Assembly: GCA_050011815.1 (NCBI GenBank) | Contig: JBEKIJ010000017.1 | Coordinates: forward strand, 1 to 64,000 | Source: Chersky-840 sp050011815 | GTDB lineage: Bacteria > Actinomycetota > Acidimicrobiia > Acidimicrobiales > UBA8190 | Length of the DNA stretch: 64,000 nt | Reading direction: 5' to 3' | Shown: piece after piece, positions 8,118 through 16,097 of the stretch | How the letters are laid out: every line of letters begins with the position of its first letter | How positions within the stretch are numbered: the stretch's first letter is position 1 | Made by a program: the position numbers and the translations under genes | The notes under the pieces: model-generated | What the model was told of the DNA's origin: nothing | The model's input: only the letters and a program-made list of their open reading frames with translations | Database searches by the model: none

Positions 8118-8900
8118 CTATTCGTCGGCGGCGTTGACATCGTGGGCAATGACGGCATGGACATCGTCGAGCTCGGACAATGTGGCGGCGAGGTCGTTCA
8201 CCGACGCCCGGCCGTGGACGCGCAGCGTGACCTCGACCATGGCCACCCCGTGGCTCACCTCTGCGGGGTCGGGCCCCGTGGGGTGGAGGTGGCCGATCGA
8301 CTCCGTCGAGACGCGATCGATGGCGAACCCCCGTGTGGTCGCCACATGGAGGATCTGGCGGAGGATCCCCCGGCCGTCGGGGTACCGGATGCGGATCACC
8401 GATTCAGCGGTCGACGATTGCGGGAGACGCCGGGTGATCTCGGAGAACCCCAAGGCCACCACGAAATAGATGGCCGTGGTCGCCACCGCCAGGACGGGGA
8501 GCCCGGCACCCGCACAGGCACCGATGGCGGCGGTGACCCACACCGCGGCCGCCGTCGTGAGCCCACGAACCGAGTCGTGCCGTACGAAGATGAGCCCCGC
8601 GCCGAGGAACCCGACGCCGGTCACGATCTGGGCGGCCACCCGCGAGGGGTCGAGGACGACCCGACCTGGTTCGAGGACGTCGCTGAACCCGTATTTGCTG
8701 ATGAGCATGAACAGCGCGGCACCGACGCCGACCAACGTATGGGTTCGGAGGCCGGCACTCTCCTGCCGGATCTCACGCTCGAGGCCGATGAGTGCGGAGA
8801 GCAGCAATGCCAAACCGAGCTCGGCTATCTGGCGCCATCCCTCGCCGTTGAGGGAGCTCACCACGAGGAGATGGGGGAGCGCGACGCTCGGCGGGGCCAT
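8118..8900 (-). CDS. MgtC/SapB family membrane protein
   Basis: A 260-residue protein. The N-terminal half has about four to five transmembrane helices with the MgtC signature LLSALIGLEREIRQESAGLR and THTLVGVGAALFMLIS. The C-terminal 90 residues form a soluble ACT-like domain with IRYPDGRGILRQIL and VTLRVHGRASV. MgtC proteins modulate F-type ATPase or cation homeostasis under low Mg2+. A longer frame runs upstream, but the ATG at 8900 with TACCCT 7 bases ahead gives the family's normal length. Confidence 0.88.
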   Translation of the reverse strand: MAPPSVALPHLLVVSSLNGEGWRQIAELGLALLLSALIGLEREIRQESAGLRTHTLVGVGAALFMLISKYGFSDVLEPGRVVLDPSRVAAQIVTGVGFLGAGLIFVRHDSVRGLTTAAAVWVTAAIGACAGAGLPVLAVATTAIYFVVALGFSEITRRLPQSSTAESVIRIRYPDGRGILRQILHVATTRGFAIDRVSTESIGHLHPTGPDPAEVSHGVAMVEVTLRVHGRASVNDLAATLSELDDVHAVIAHDVNAADE

Positions 8901-8907
8901 CGGGTTC

Positions 8908-8913
8908 AGGGTA
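8908..8913 (-). promoter_or_regulatory. -10 box, leaderless start of mgtC-like gene
   Basis: TACCCT on the minus strand with a 7-base gap to the ATG at 8900. It supports the chosen start over the longer upstream frame. Confidence 0.5.
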
Positions 8914-9013
8914 ACCGGGGAACCGATCGGGCGCGCATCGTTTGTTCCCCGAGGCGCGGTCGCCGAGGTCGCGGCGTTCGGCGCATCGCCGGGAGCGCGC
9001 GGGTGAGTTGGCG

Positions 9014-9019
9014 TAGGGT
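9014..9019 (+). promoter_or_regulatory. -10 box, leaderless start of lipoprotein/GH78 unit
   Basis: TAGGGT followed by 7 bases and then the ATG at 9027. The ATG at 9021 is only 1 base from the box and would lie upstream of the expected transcription start, so 9027 is preferred. Confidence 0.5.
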
Positions 9020-9026
9020 CATGGCG

Positions 9027-9743
9027 ATGAGCCCGCACGGCTGGCGCCCGTCGACGTCTCGGGGCCGGTGCGTGCGCCGGACCCCCCGCACCGCCTTCGT
9101 GCTCGCCTCGTGCATGGTGAGCGTTGCGGTGATGGCGGCCGGATGCGGGGGGCAAGCGGGCCCCGCCTCCACGTCGGCTCCGGCCGCGGGTCAGTCGACC
9201 CCGACGTCACCGAGCCCGTCGACGTCCACCACGATGACGGCATCGGTGGCGGTGTCCGATGGCACCGGTGCCAGGTTCGTCGTGCAGGCCGCTCCCATGG
9301 TCCTGCCGCCGTACGCCACCGTGGACACCTTCATGTGGAGTGCCGCGCCCGGCCAGGACTTCCTCGTCGACACGCTGACAGTCACCAATCCACCCGGACA
9401 GACGGCGGAGAGCCTGACCGACTTCGACGATCTCGAGAGCGGTCTTGCCGACGACGTCCAATTCGTGATGAGTGCCGCCAACGCCGCCCAATTGGGGTAC
9501 TCGTCGGACTGCGGCGTCGACCCGACCTTCCCCTCGTCGCTGTGCCCCATCAGCTTCGGGCAGGGGTTGACCGTCGACGGCGACTCGGCGAACCACGACG
9601 ATCGTTCCGTGGTGTCACTGGCCCCCGGGGCGAAGACGCAGATCACCCTCAGCTACGGACCGGTGCTCGACGACGTGGCGCCCAACCTGGTCTCGGTCTA
9701 CTTCGATGACGGGCAGGGGCCGCCCGTGGACCTGAGCCAATGA
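9027..9743 (+). CDS. Secreted lipoprotein of unknown function
   Basis: A 238-residue protein with an Arg-rich N-terminus, a hydrophobic segment (TAFVLASCMVSVAVMAAG) and the lipobox AAGC at about residues 34-37, so it is probably a membrane-anchored lipoprotein. A Ser/Thr/Pro linker of about 35 residues leads to a beta-rich domain (FVVQAAPMVLPPYATVDTFM...) like the DUF4352/secreted immunoglobulin-like folds; that likeness is inferred from pattern only. Its stop overlaps the start of the rhamnosidase (ATGA), so the two are co-translated. Confidence 0.75.
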   Translation: MSPHGWRPSTSRGRCVRRTPRTAFVLASCMVSVAVMAAGCGGQAGPASTSAPAAGQSTPTSPSPSTSTTMTASVAVSDGTGARFVVQAAPMVLPPYATVDTFMWSAAPGQDFLVDTLTVTNPPGQTAESLTDFDDLESGLADDVQFVMSAANAAQLGYSSDCGVDPTFPSSLCPISFGQGLTVDGDSANHDDRSVVSLAPGAKTQITLSYGPVLDDVAPNLVSVYFDDGQGPPVDLSQ

Positions 9744-12670
9744 CGACGGACGAAGCGCACGAGGGTGACGATGGTGGTGGCGGCGTGACGGGCGGGCCCG
9801 GCGACGCCGGCGACACCGGGGCCCACCCCGGGTCGTTGAGCCGTCGCCAGGTGCTCAAAGGCGGTCTGGTCGGGGCGGCGGGGGTGGTCACCGCCGGAGT
9901 TGCCGGGCGTTCGGGGCTGTCGGGGCGCTCCGGACACGGTGGGGAGGGTTCCCCGGGGACGCGTACCGATGCTGTTTCTCTGGGGGGCGCGGGTCCGCCC
10001 GGGAGCCCCCTCTCGCTCACGGTCGACGGGCTCGTCTCTCCGATCGGGCTCGACCCCGGCGACATCCAATTCGCGTGGCAGGTCGGAGACGGGCGTCGTG
10101 GCGCGCGGCAGAGTGCGTACCGGATCGTGGTGTCGCGCTTGTCGGTGGCCGGGGCCCAGGCGGGCGCCTCCGCCAAGGTATGGGACACCGGCCGTGTGCG
10201 CTCGGCCGAGCAGGCCTTCATCGCCTACGGGGGCCGCGCCCTGTCCCCGGACTCCGTCCACAGCTGGACGGTGCAGACCTGGGCGCCGTCGGGTGGGCCC
10301 GGGCCCCTGGCGCCGGCCGCCACGTTCGAGACGGGGCTGCGCGACGGCGATTGGAAGGCGAACTGGATCTGGCGCCGGACCAGCCTGGCGCCGGACCAGT
10401 ACACCTACGCGCGCAAGGAGGTCACGCTCGGTGCGGCACCGATCGTCCGGGCGCGTGCCTATGTCTCGGGAGACCAGCAGTACGAGCTCTACGTGAACGG
10501 AACCCGGGCGGGGAAGGGCCAGGCCTATTGCTACCCCGACTCCCAATACTACGAGACACTCGACGTCACCCACCTCCTGAATGCGGGCGGGCCCAACGCG
10601 CTGGGCCTGTTGTACGGGTGGCAGGGTCCGACCAAGGGCCACCCCGCCGCGCACCCCGGGTGCATCGTGCAGGTGTCGGTACTGCACAGTGACGGGTCCA
10701 CGGAGATGATCGTCACCGACGGGACCTGGCGGGTACGGCAAGGGGCATGGCTGCCGGGGACCGAGCGCGACCTCGAGGGCGACAAGGTCAGCTACACCGA
10801 GAACATCGACGGGCCCGACATCCCCGTGGGGTGGGAGAGCCCGGGCTTTGACGACACGACATGGGCGGCGGCGGCGGTCCTCGGCCCCGCCGGCGTGAAG
10901 CCGTGGACCCATCTGGTGTCGGTGCGGACCAGGATCGTCCAGGAGCCCGTGCCGGCGGTGTCGCTGACCACGCTCCCTTCCGGTGCGGTGGTGGCCGATT
11001 TCGGCAAGGTCTACGCGGCGGTGCCGACGGTGACCTTCCACCAAGGGGTGGCGGGGCGCCTCGTCTCGATGCGGGCCGGCTACGTGCTCGACGAGCCCGG
11101 GGACGGCGTGGCGTTCACAGGGCTACCGGGCCAGGTGTCCACCGTGCACGGGACCCAGCACACGAACATGCGCTACTCCTACATCCAGCGGGGAGGGGTC
11201 GAGCAATTCGCGCCCTTCGACTACCTCGGCTTCCGGTACTTCCAGATCGACAACCCCGGCGAGACACTCGCACCCTCCGATGTCGTCGCCCTCACCCGCC
11301 ATAGTGCTGTACCCGATGAGCACGCCGCCGCCTTCGCCTCGTCGGAGCCCGGCGTCGATGCCGTCTTCGAGCTCAGCCGACACTCCGCCCTGTTCGGAGC
11401 TCAGGAGCAGTTCATCGACACGCCCACGCGCGAGAAAGGCCCGTGGTTGTGGGACGGGTTCAACGAGTCCCAGACGGCCATGGCCGCCCTGGCCGACCAG
11501 AACCTGACCCGCAAGTCCCTGCAGGAGTTCGCCCAGTCCCAGGCCCGTTACTGGCGCAGCGGTGCCATCAACAAGATCTACCCCACCGGCCTCGGTGCCG
11601 AGGACATCGACGAGTACTCAGAGATCTACGCCGAGTGGGTCTGGCAGTACTGGCTCAACACCGGCGACCGGATCCTGCTGGACGAGGTGTACCCGGTGCT
11701 CGTGAAGTTGGCGGGCTACGTCCACGACGCCGTCGACCCGCAGACCGGGCTCGTGAAAGGCCTCCCGTCGACTGAGCCGTCCTATCCCTACGCCGTGGCC
11801 ACCCGCCTCAACATCCTCGGCGCCAACGTGTTCCGCCGGACCGCGGATGTGGCCGAGGCTCTGGGCCGGCCCCCGTCGGAAGTGACCCGTCAGCGCCAGC
11901 GCCAGCGCGCGCTCACTTCGGCGCTCAACCAGCGCCTCACCCGGTCCGACGGCATCTACGCCGACGGTCTCGTGGGGGTCCACACCCTCGCCCCCAGGGC
12001 GTCGCAGGAGGTCAATGCCTGCGCGGTCGCCTACGGGGTCGTCCCCGCCCACCGGTTGTCGGCGGTGGCGTCGCACGTGGCGGGGTTGGGCATGCACGCG
12101 GAGCCCCAGACCGCGGCCGAGGTCCTCCGCACGTTGGCGACCGTCGGCAACTACGACGAGTTCCTGCTCCGCCTCACCGATCCCACGACCAACGGCTGGG
12201 CGAACATCCTGGCCCGGGGGGCGACGTTCACCTGGGAGGTGTGGCAGCCCTCGGACGCCAACGGCGACAGCATGTCGCACGGCTGGGGCTCCAACGCCCT
12301 GGTCGAGATCCAGCAATGGCTCCTCGGCGTCCGTCCCACCGGCCCGGGCTATGCGACGTTCGACGTGGCCCCCCCGCCGGCGGGTCCGACGTGGGTCGAA
12401 GGCACCGTGCCCACCCCGCGCGGCACCGTGGAGGTGGGGTGGCGCCGTCCCGCCACGGGAGGACCGGCGACGAACCTCGACCTGACCGTTCCCCCCAACG
12501 CCACCGCCACGATCTCGCTGGCCGGCACCCACCCGAGCACGGTGACCGAGAGCGGTGTCGCCGCGGCGAAGGCCGGCGGTGTGGTGGTGGCACCTTCGGT
12601 CAGAGGCGCGGCGGTCCTGCACGTCGGCGCCGGCACCTATCACTTCCAGGGCGTGCCGGCTCGGACCTGA
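9740..12670 (+). CDS. Alpha-L-rhamnosidase (GH78), Tat-exported
   Basis: A 976-residue secreted glycoside hydrolase. A twin-arginine signal (SLSRRQVLKGGLVGAAG) lies near residues 33-50. It is followed by an N-terminal beta-domain, a CBM67-like sugar-binding module (YVSGDQQYELYVNGTRAGKG), the (alpha/alpha)6 catalytic barrel with the GH78 motif DTPTREKGPWLWDGF at about 560-574, and a C-terminal beta-sandwich. The enzyme releases terminal rhamnose from plant or bacterial polysaccharides and glycosides. It overlaps the lipoprotein gene by 4 bases. Confidence 0.9.
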   Translation: MTTDEAHEGDDGGGGVTGGPGDAGDTGAHPGSLSRRQVLKGGLVGAAGVVTAGVAGRSGLSGRSGHGGEGSPGTRTDAVSLGGAGPPGSPLSLTVDGLVSPIGLDPGDIQFAWQVGDGRRGARQSAYRIVVSRLSVAGAQAGASAKVWDTGRVRSAEQAFIAYGGRALSPDSVHSWTVQTWAPSGGPGPLAPAATFETGLRDGDWKANWIWRRTSLAPDQYTYARKEVTLGAAPIVRARAYVSGDQQYELYVNGTRAGKGQAYCYPDSQYYETLDVTHLLNAGGPNALGLLYGWQGPTKGHPAAHPGCIVQVSVLHSDGSTEMIVTDGTWRVRQGAWLPGTERDLEGDKVSYTENIDGPDIPVGWESPGFDDTTWAAAAVLGPAGVKPWTHLVSVRTRIVQEPVPAVSLTTLPSGAVVADFGKVYAAVPTVTFHQGVAGRLVSMRAGYVLDEPGDGVAFTGLPGQVSTVHGTQHTNMRYSYIQRGGVEQFAPFDYLGFRYFQIDNPGETLAPSDVVALTRHSAVPDEHAAAFASSEPGVDAVFELSRHSALFGAQEQFIDTPTREKGPWLWDGFNESQTAMAALADQNLTRKSLQEFAQSQARYWRSGAINKIYPTGLGAEDIDEYSEIYAEWVWQYWLNTGDRILLDEVYPVLVKLAGYVHDAVDPQTGLVKGLPSTEPSYPYAVATRLNILGANVFRRTADVAEALGRPPSEVTRQRQRQRALTSALNQRLTRSDGIYADGLVGVHTLAPRASQEVNACAVAYGVVPAHRLSAVASHVAGLGMHAEPQTAAEVLRTLATVGNYDEFLLRLTDPTTNGWANILARGATFTWEVWQPSDANGDSMSHGWGSNALVEIQQWLLGVRPTGPGYATFDVAPPPAGPTWVEGTVPTPRGTVEVGWRRPATGGPATNLDLTVPPNATATISLAGTHPSTVTESGVAAAKAGGVVVAPSVRGAAVLHVGAGTYHFQGVPART

Positions 12671-12721
12671 GCCCGAGGGGCTCGCAGTGGCGACCGCCGC
12701 CGCGGCGGCCCCGAGCCGATC

Positions 12722-13105
12722 CTAGGACCGGCCGAGGTATTCGGCGTCGGTGACATGTGGGCCCCACGCCGCCGCGCCTTCGGTCATGGAGAGGTGGGTC
12801 ATGAAGTTGTCAGGGGCGGCGCCGTGCCAGTGCTCTTCGCCCGACGGGGTGTGGATGACGTCGCCGGGGCGGATCCTCACGGTCTCCTCGCCCCGGGACT
12901 GCGCGACCCCTGATCCCTCGGTCACGTACAGGGTCTGGCCGAGGGTGTGGGAGTGCCAGGCCGTCCGGGCCGACGGCGCGAACCGGACGATGCTGACGCT
13001 GAGCCGCGACGGCTCCTCCCCCCTGGCGATGGCGTCTATCCAGACGTCTCCGGTGAACCAGTCGGCAGGCCCCTTTGCGGAAGGCTGCTTGGGCAAGATT
13101 TCCAT
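12722..13105 (-). CDS. Single-domain cupin protein
   Basis: A 127-residue cupin. Metal ligands are visible in AWHSHTLGQTLYVTEG (two His and Gln) and in PSGEEHWHGA. This matches the small cupins annotated as (R)-mandelonitrile lyase-like or as partners of CMD proteins. The frame extends upstream through a repeat-encoded Gly/Arg/Thr stretch, but the ATG at 13105 has a strong Shine-Dalgarno (AAGGAG), so I start there. Confidence 0.85.
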   Translation of the reverse strand: MEILPKQPSAKGPADWFTGDVWIDAIARGEEPSRLSVSIVRFAPSARTAWHSHTLGQTLYVTEGSGVAQSRGEETVRIRPGDVIHTPSGEEHWHGAAPDNFMTHLSMTEGAAAWGPHVTDAEYLGRS

Positions 13106-13120
13106 GGCTTCTCCTTTTCG

Positions 13121-13192
13121 TCGGACACCGCCAGTTCGTGGGACACCGCCAGTTCGTCGGACACCGCCAGTTCGTCGGACACCGCCAGCATC
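13121..13192. repeat. 18-bp tandem repeat, four copies
   Basis: Four consecutive 18-base units (TCGGACACCGCCAGTTCG with one base changed in copy 2 and a diverged end in copy 4) lie between the divergent cupin and lipoprotein genes. Because 18 is a multiple of 3, the array stays open in several frames. It lies just upstream of the cupin Shine-Dalgarno sequence, inside the cupin leader. Confidence 0.9.
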
Positions 13193-13241
13193 GACCATCG
13201 CCCCTGTCCCGACCAGTGTCCCGGGCGTACCATCGGGGAAC

Positions 13242-13766
13242 GTGGGGAGAGCCCGACGCGAGATCCTGGTACGCCTCGGTTTCGGTCTCGGTGGCTTGGC
13301 GCTTGTGGCATCGGGTTGCTCGACATCTCATGGCTCGGCGACGAGAAGCGAGACACGCACAGTAGACACGGTCTCGACGGCTGGTGTTCGACCCGGTCCC
13401 CAATGTCCGATGGCGGCCGTGACGCCCGGGCCGGGGGCCGCCGAGAGCGCGGCCGCAGCCGCCCGCACCTTCGTCACGACCAAGGTCGGTCGATCACCTG
13501 GCTACGACGTGGCGGGCTACCTGGTGACCTCGGACGCGCCGGCGCTCCCCGAGATCGCCCGGACCACACCCGACTACGTCCAGCGGTTCAAGGTGTCGAT
13601 GCTGGCCTACAGCTGGTGTGGGACCACTATCGGCAAGCGGACCTACGTCGTCCACGTGGTATTCCCGAAGATGCTCGCGGCCCGGGACGGTGCCGCCGTC
13701 TCGGTGATGGACCTCTTCGAGAGTCGAATGCCCTCGGGCTGGACGGTGTGGGACAACTATTCCTGA
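13242..13766 (+). CDS. Small secreted lipoprotein, hypothetical
   Basis: A 174-residue protein starting at a GTG (VGRARREILVRLGFGLGGLA). It has a basic N-terminus, a hydrophobic core and the lipobox ASGC near residue 24. The mature part carries two cysteines (PQCPM and YSWCGTT) that could pair, and ends MPSGWTVWDNYS. No family recognised. The frame continues upstream through the tandem repeat, but the signal peptide fixes the start. Confidence 0.65.
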   Translation: MGRARREILVRLGFGLGGLALVASGCSTSHGSATRSETRTVDTVSTAGVRPGPQCPMAAVTPGPGAAESAAAAARTFVTTKVGRSPGYDVAGYLVTSDAPALPEIARTTPDYVQRFKVSMLAYSWCGTTIGKRTYVVHVVFPKMLAARDGAAVSVMDLFESRMPSGWTVWDNYS

Positions 13767-13795
13767 CGACCGCGGCCCGGTCATGGCGAGAGGTG

Positions 13796-13945
13796 ATGGC
13801 GACGCTCGAGCCGGGCTACCGGTACTACTCACCGGGCCAGTTACGCGAGGCCCAATTGATCGACGCATTACGAGAGGCCGGCATGCCCAACGACCCACCT
13901 TGCCCAAAGGTGAGCCGTTACGACGACGGACACGTAATCTCGTAG
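13796..13945 (+). CDS. Small hypothetical protein (49 aa)
   Basis: Starts at ATG 13796 behind AGAGGTG. The peptide (MATLEPGYRYYSPGQLREAQ...) ends YDDGHVIS. It is balanced in composition and lies 29 bases after the lipoprotein and 5 bases before the next small ORF, so the three may be one transcript. No family recognised. Confidence 0.45.
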   Translation: MATLEPGYRYYSPGQLREAQLIDALREAGMPNDPPCPKVSRYDDGHVIS

Positions 13946-13950
13946 ACGGA

Positions 13951-14160
13951 ATGACGAACCGAGCGACAGGAGAGACCCCCCAACCAGTCCGCATCACCTG
14001 CCCTGACCACGGGCTGCTTGAACTCAGCACGTGGAAACCCAGTGAGGCCGTGGCGTTCGCACACTCGCACGACGAGGGCCACGGCGACACACTTCATCAC
14101 GCCGTGATCGAATGGATTGCGGACGGCCCTTGGGAGGCTGACCCGCACGACGTCGATTAG
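13951..14160 (+). CDS. Small hypothetical protein (69 aa)
   Basis: Starts at ATG 13951, 5 bases after the previous stop. The sequence has ITCPDHGLLELSTWKPSEAV and AFAHSHDEGHGDTLHHAVIE, so it is His/Asp-rich and could bind metal. It ends EADPHDVD. A longer frame begins upstream, but the preceding residues are Arg-rich and overlap the previous small gene. No family recognised. Confidence 0.45.
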   Translation: MTNRATGETPQPVRITCPDHGLLELSTWKPSEAVAFAHSHDEGHGDTLHHAVIEWIADGPWEADPHDVD

Positions 14161-14273
14161 GTCCGACCAGACCCGGTATCTCTGTCACGGCGTGATCACA
14201 CACCCCAACGAGAGAGGCGGTAAGGGCCGCAGGACTCCGAGGGATCTCGGTGACCACCTGCTCACCTCACCGC

Positions 14274-14618
14274 CTACCTCAATGATGCGACGCCGAGCCG
14301 GTCGGCAACAGGGTCTAAATCCTCTGAGCCTCTACCGGCTCGGAAAGCTTGATCAACTTTGAATCGGGCCGAGGACTCATTTCTGCCGGTGAACCGTTCG
14401 CCGAATGACATGCATGTCACCAGACCCGCAATGACCACTGCATGGCAACCGATCCACCCGACAGCGGCAAGTCCGCTGGAGGAGCCGGTCAGGCCGATGA
14501 CAAAACCGATCAGCCATACGCCGTCAGCGTCGATCTCTCCCGCCCGCGTGCGCCCGGCGGCGAGTTGGTCACCGAGGGTCTTGATGGTCGCCACAAGATC
14601 AGAAGCTCGTTGGTCCAA
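14274..14618 (-). CDS. Coiled-coil plus two-helix membrane protein, hypothetical
   Basis: About 114 residues from a TTG at 14618. The N-terminal helix (MDQRASDLVATIKTLGDQLA) looks like a coiled coil. Two hydrophobic segments follow (VWLIGFVIGLTGSSSGLAAV and GCHAVVIAGLVTCMSF), then a polar tail. The frame is open for some 30 further codons upstream in a charged heptad-like stretch with no good start, so the N-terminus is uncertain. No family recognised. Confidence 0.4.
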   Translation of the reverse strand: MDQRASDLVATIKTLGDQLAAGRTRAGEIDADGVWLIGFVIGLTGSSSGLAAVGWIGCHAVVIAGLVTCMSFGERFTGRNESSARFKVDQAFRAGRGSEDLDPVADRLGVASLR

Positions 14619-14686
14619 CTCTTCACGGATGTCTCGGTCCTCACGCGAAGGATTTCGAGTTGGGTGAGCAGATAGTTGACCTGGGA

Positions 14687-14860
14687 ATGGTCGGGACGAC
14701 CGTGGCCATCAGTCTCTACTGGCTCGTGGCCGCGGTGTTGCTCGGTGCGTACTTCCTCTACAGCGCCACCGTCGAGGAACACAACATGGAGCGTCTGTTT
14801 CCCGAGACCTACCCCGCCGACAAGAGCTCGACCAAGATGCTGATCCCCTTCGTCTTTTGA
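14687..14860 (+). pseudogene. Truncated isoprenylcysteine methyltransferase-like protein
   Basis: Fifty-seven residues that match only the C-terminal end of ICMT/phospholipid N-methyltransferase-like membrane enzymes: a transmembrane helix (YWLVAAVLLGAYFLYSA), then VEEHNMERLFPETYPA and TKMLIPFVF. In intact proteins the VEE...FPxxYPxY segment follows four or more helices and binds S-adenosylmethionine. Here nothing upstream encodes those helices and the usual second Tyr is Asp (YPADKSSTK). It is most likely the remnant of a deleted gene. Confidence 0.6.
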
Positions 14861-14880
14861 ACGCGCCACCCCGGCGGTGA

Positions 14881-15147
14881 TCATCTGCCGTTGCGCTCGC
14901 GGTGCGTGCATCCCGGCCAACAGCAGGGCCGGCGCATGCCCTCCTCCAGTTCCTCCTGGGTCCGGCGAATGCGGCGTTCCCGGGTCTTCTCCTGCTTGGC
15001 ATCCTCGACCCAGCAGATGAACTCGTTGCGGGCCAGGGGCGTGATGTCCGTCCAGGCATCGAGCGCCGTGGGGTTGCCGACCAGCGCCTGGCGCAGGTCT
15101 CCCGGAAGCTTGTGGACCACCCCACCGGGTACTCGCGAGCTGCTCAC
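14881..15147 (-). CDS. YdeI/OmdA-domain protein
   Basis: An 88-residue protein consisting of one bacteriocin-protection YdeI/OmdA domain (LPGDLRQALVGNPTALDAW, then FICWVEDAKQEKTRERRIRR). It starts at GTG 15147 (VSSSRVPGGV). The domain is usually about 60 residues, and here it stands alone without the DUF1905 partner. The tail PCCWPGCTHRERNGR adds three closely spaced cysteines and a histidine, an unusual extension that could bind a metal. Confidence 0.7.
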   Translation of the reverse strand: MSSSRVPGGVVHKLPGDLRQALVGNPTALDAWTDITPLARNEFICWVEDAKQEKTRERRIRRTQEELEEGMRRPCCWPGCTHRERNGR

Positions 15148-15205
15148 AGGGACACGGTAACGGGTCGGGGCGAGCCCCGGCTGCCGACGGTTGCGGACGC
15201 GGCGG

Positions 15206-16018
15206 CTACTTGAGGGCGGGGTGCTGGCGGGCGAGGAAGGCGGCGAGAGCCTGGGGTGGGGCATTGCGCGCGAACCGGGCGCCCACCTGGTTGGCGAAAC
15301 CGGGGATGACCACGCCCTTGCCCTGTTCGAGGCCGCTCACGGCCATGCGGGCGACGTCCGCGGCCGGTAACCACATGAACTTGGGGAGCGAGCCCTCGGA
15401 CTCCTCCTTCGTCAACCCGGCGGACTCGGCGAACTCGGTCTTCACCGGGCCCGGGCACAGCGCGGTGAGGCTGACGCCGGTCCCGCGCAGCTCGGCCCGC
15501 ACGGCCCGGCTGTAGGACAAGACGAACGCCTTGGACGCCCCGTAGCCGGCCTGGCCGGGGAGCGGTTGGAACGCGGCGGTCGAGGCCACGTTCAGCACCG
15601 CACCGCGCCGACGCTCCACCATCCCCGGGAGGAAGATGCTGCACAGGTCGATGACGGCCTCGACGTCGGTGCGGATCATCGCCATCTCGCGTTCGCGGTC
15701 ACTGCGGTACACCGGGCCCGTGGTGCTGAACCCGGCGTTGTTGACGAGCACGTCGACGGTGAGGCCGCGGTCGGTCAGGGTCCCGAGGATGCCGGCGCGT
15801 GCCGTGGGGTCGGTGAGGTCGAGCGCGATGACCTCGCACCGGACCCCGTATCCCTTCTCGAGCTCGGTGGCGAGCTCGAGAAGCCTTTCCCGGCGACGGG
15901 CCAGCAACGAGAGGCCGTGGCCCCGCTTGGCCAGCTCCCGTGCCAGATCGGCGCCGATGCCCGATGAGGCGCCGGTGACGAGGGCGGTGGTCGTCGGTGA
16001 CGGGGGAGGCAGTGCCAT
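15206..16018 (-). CDS. Short-chain dehydrogenase/reductase (SDR)
   Basis: A 270-residue SDR of the DltE/YqjQ-like subgroup, an NAD(P)-dependent oxidoreductase. It has TGASSGIG near residue 15, NNAG, and the active site YGASKAFVLSYSRAV. The downstream LCPGPVKTEFAESAG is typical. It ends FLARQHPALK. It diverges from the KstD-like gene; both starts are preceded by leaderless-type boxes in the 79-base gap. The physiological substrate is unknown. Confidence 0.88.
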   Translation of the reverse strand: MALPPPSPTTTALVTGASSGIGADLARELAKRGHGLSLLARRRERLLELATELEKGYGVRCEVIALDLTDPTARAGILGTLTDRGLTVDVLVNNAGFSTTGPVYRSDREREMAMIRTDVEAVIDLCSIFLPGMVERRRGAVLNVASTAAFQPLPGQAGYGASKAFVLSYSRAVRAELRGTGVSLTALCPGPVKTEFAESAGLTKEESEGSLPKFMWLPAADVARMAVSGLEQGKGVVIPGFANQVGARFARNAPPQALAAFLARQHPALK

Positions 16019-16024
16019 GGCCCG

Positions 16025-16030
16025 ATGGTA
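16025..16030 (-). promoter_or_regulatory. -10 box, leaderless start of SDR gene
   Basis: TACCAT on the minus strand, 6 bases before the ATG at 16018. It shares the short divergent gap with the box at 16086. Confidence 0.55.
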
Positions 16031-16085
16031 GGAGCCAGCCCGCTGTGGCGATAGCCGTCATCCTCATGACCCGGGGACGGGGACG

Positions 16086-16091
16086 TACCCT
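16086..16091 (+). promoter_or_regulatory. -10 box, leaderless start of catabolic operon
   Basis: TACCCT, then 6 bases, then the GTG at 16098. It is the likely promoter of the FAD dehydrogenase, Rieske oxygenase and acyl-CoA ligase run. Confidence 0.55.
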
Positions 16092-16097
16092 GGGCCC

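Noticed and set aside
13121..13192. CRISPR-like array
   Set aside because: The 18-bp units abut with no spacers.
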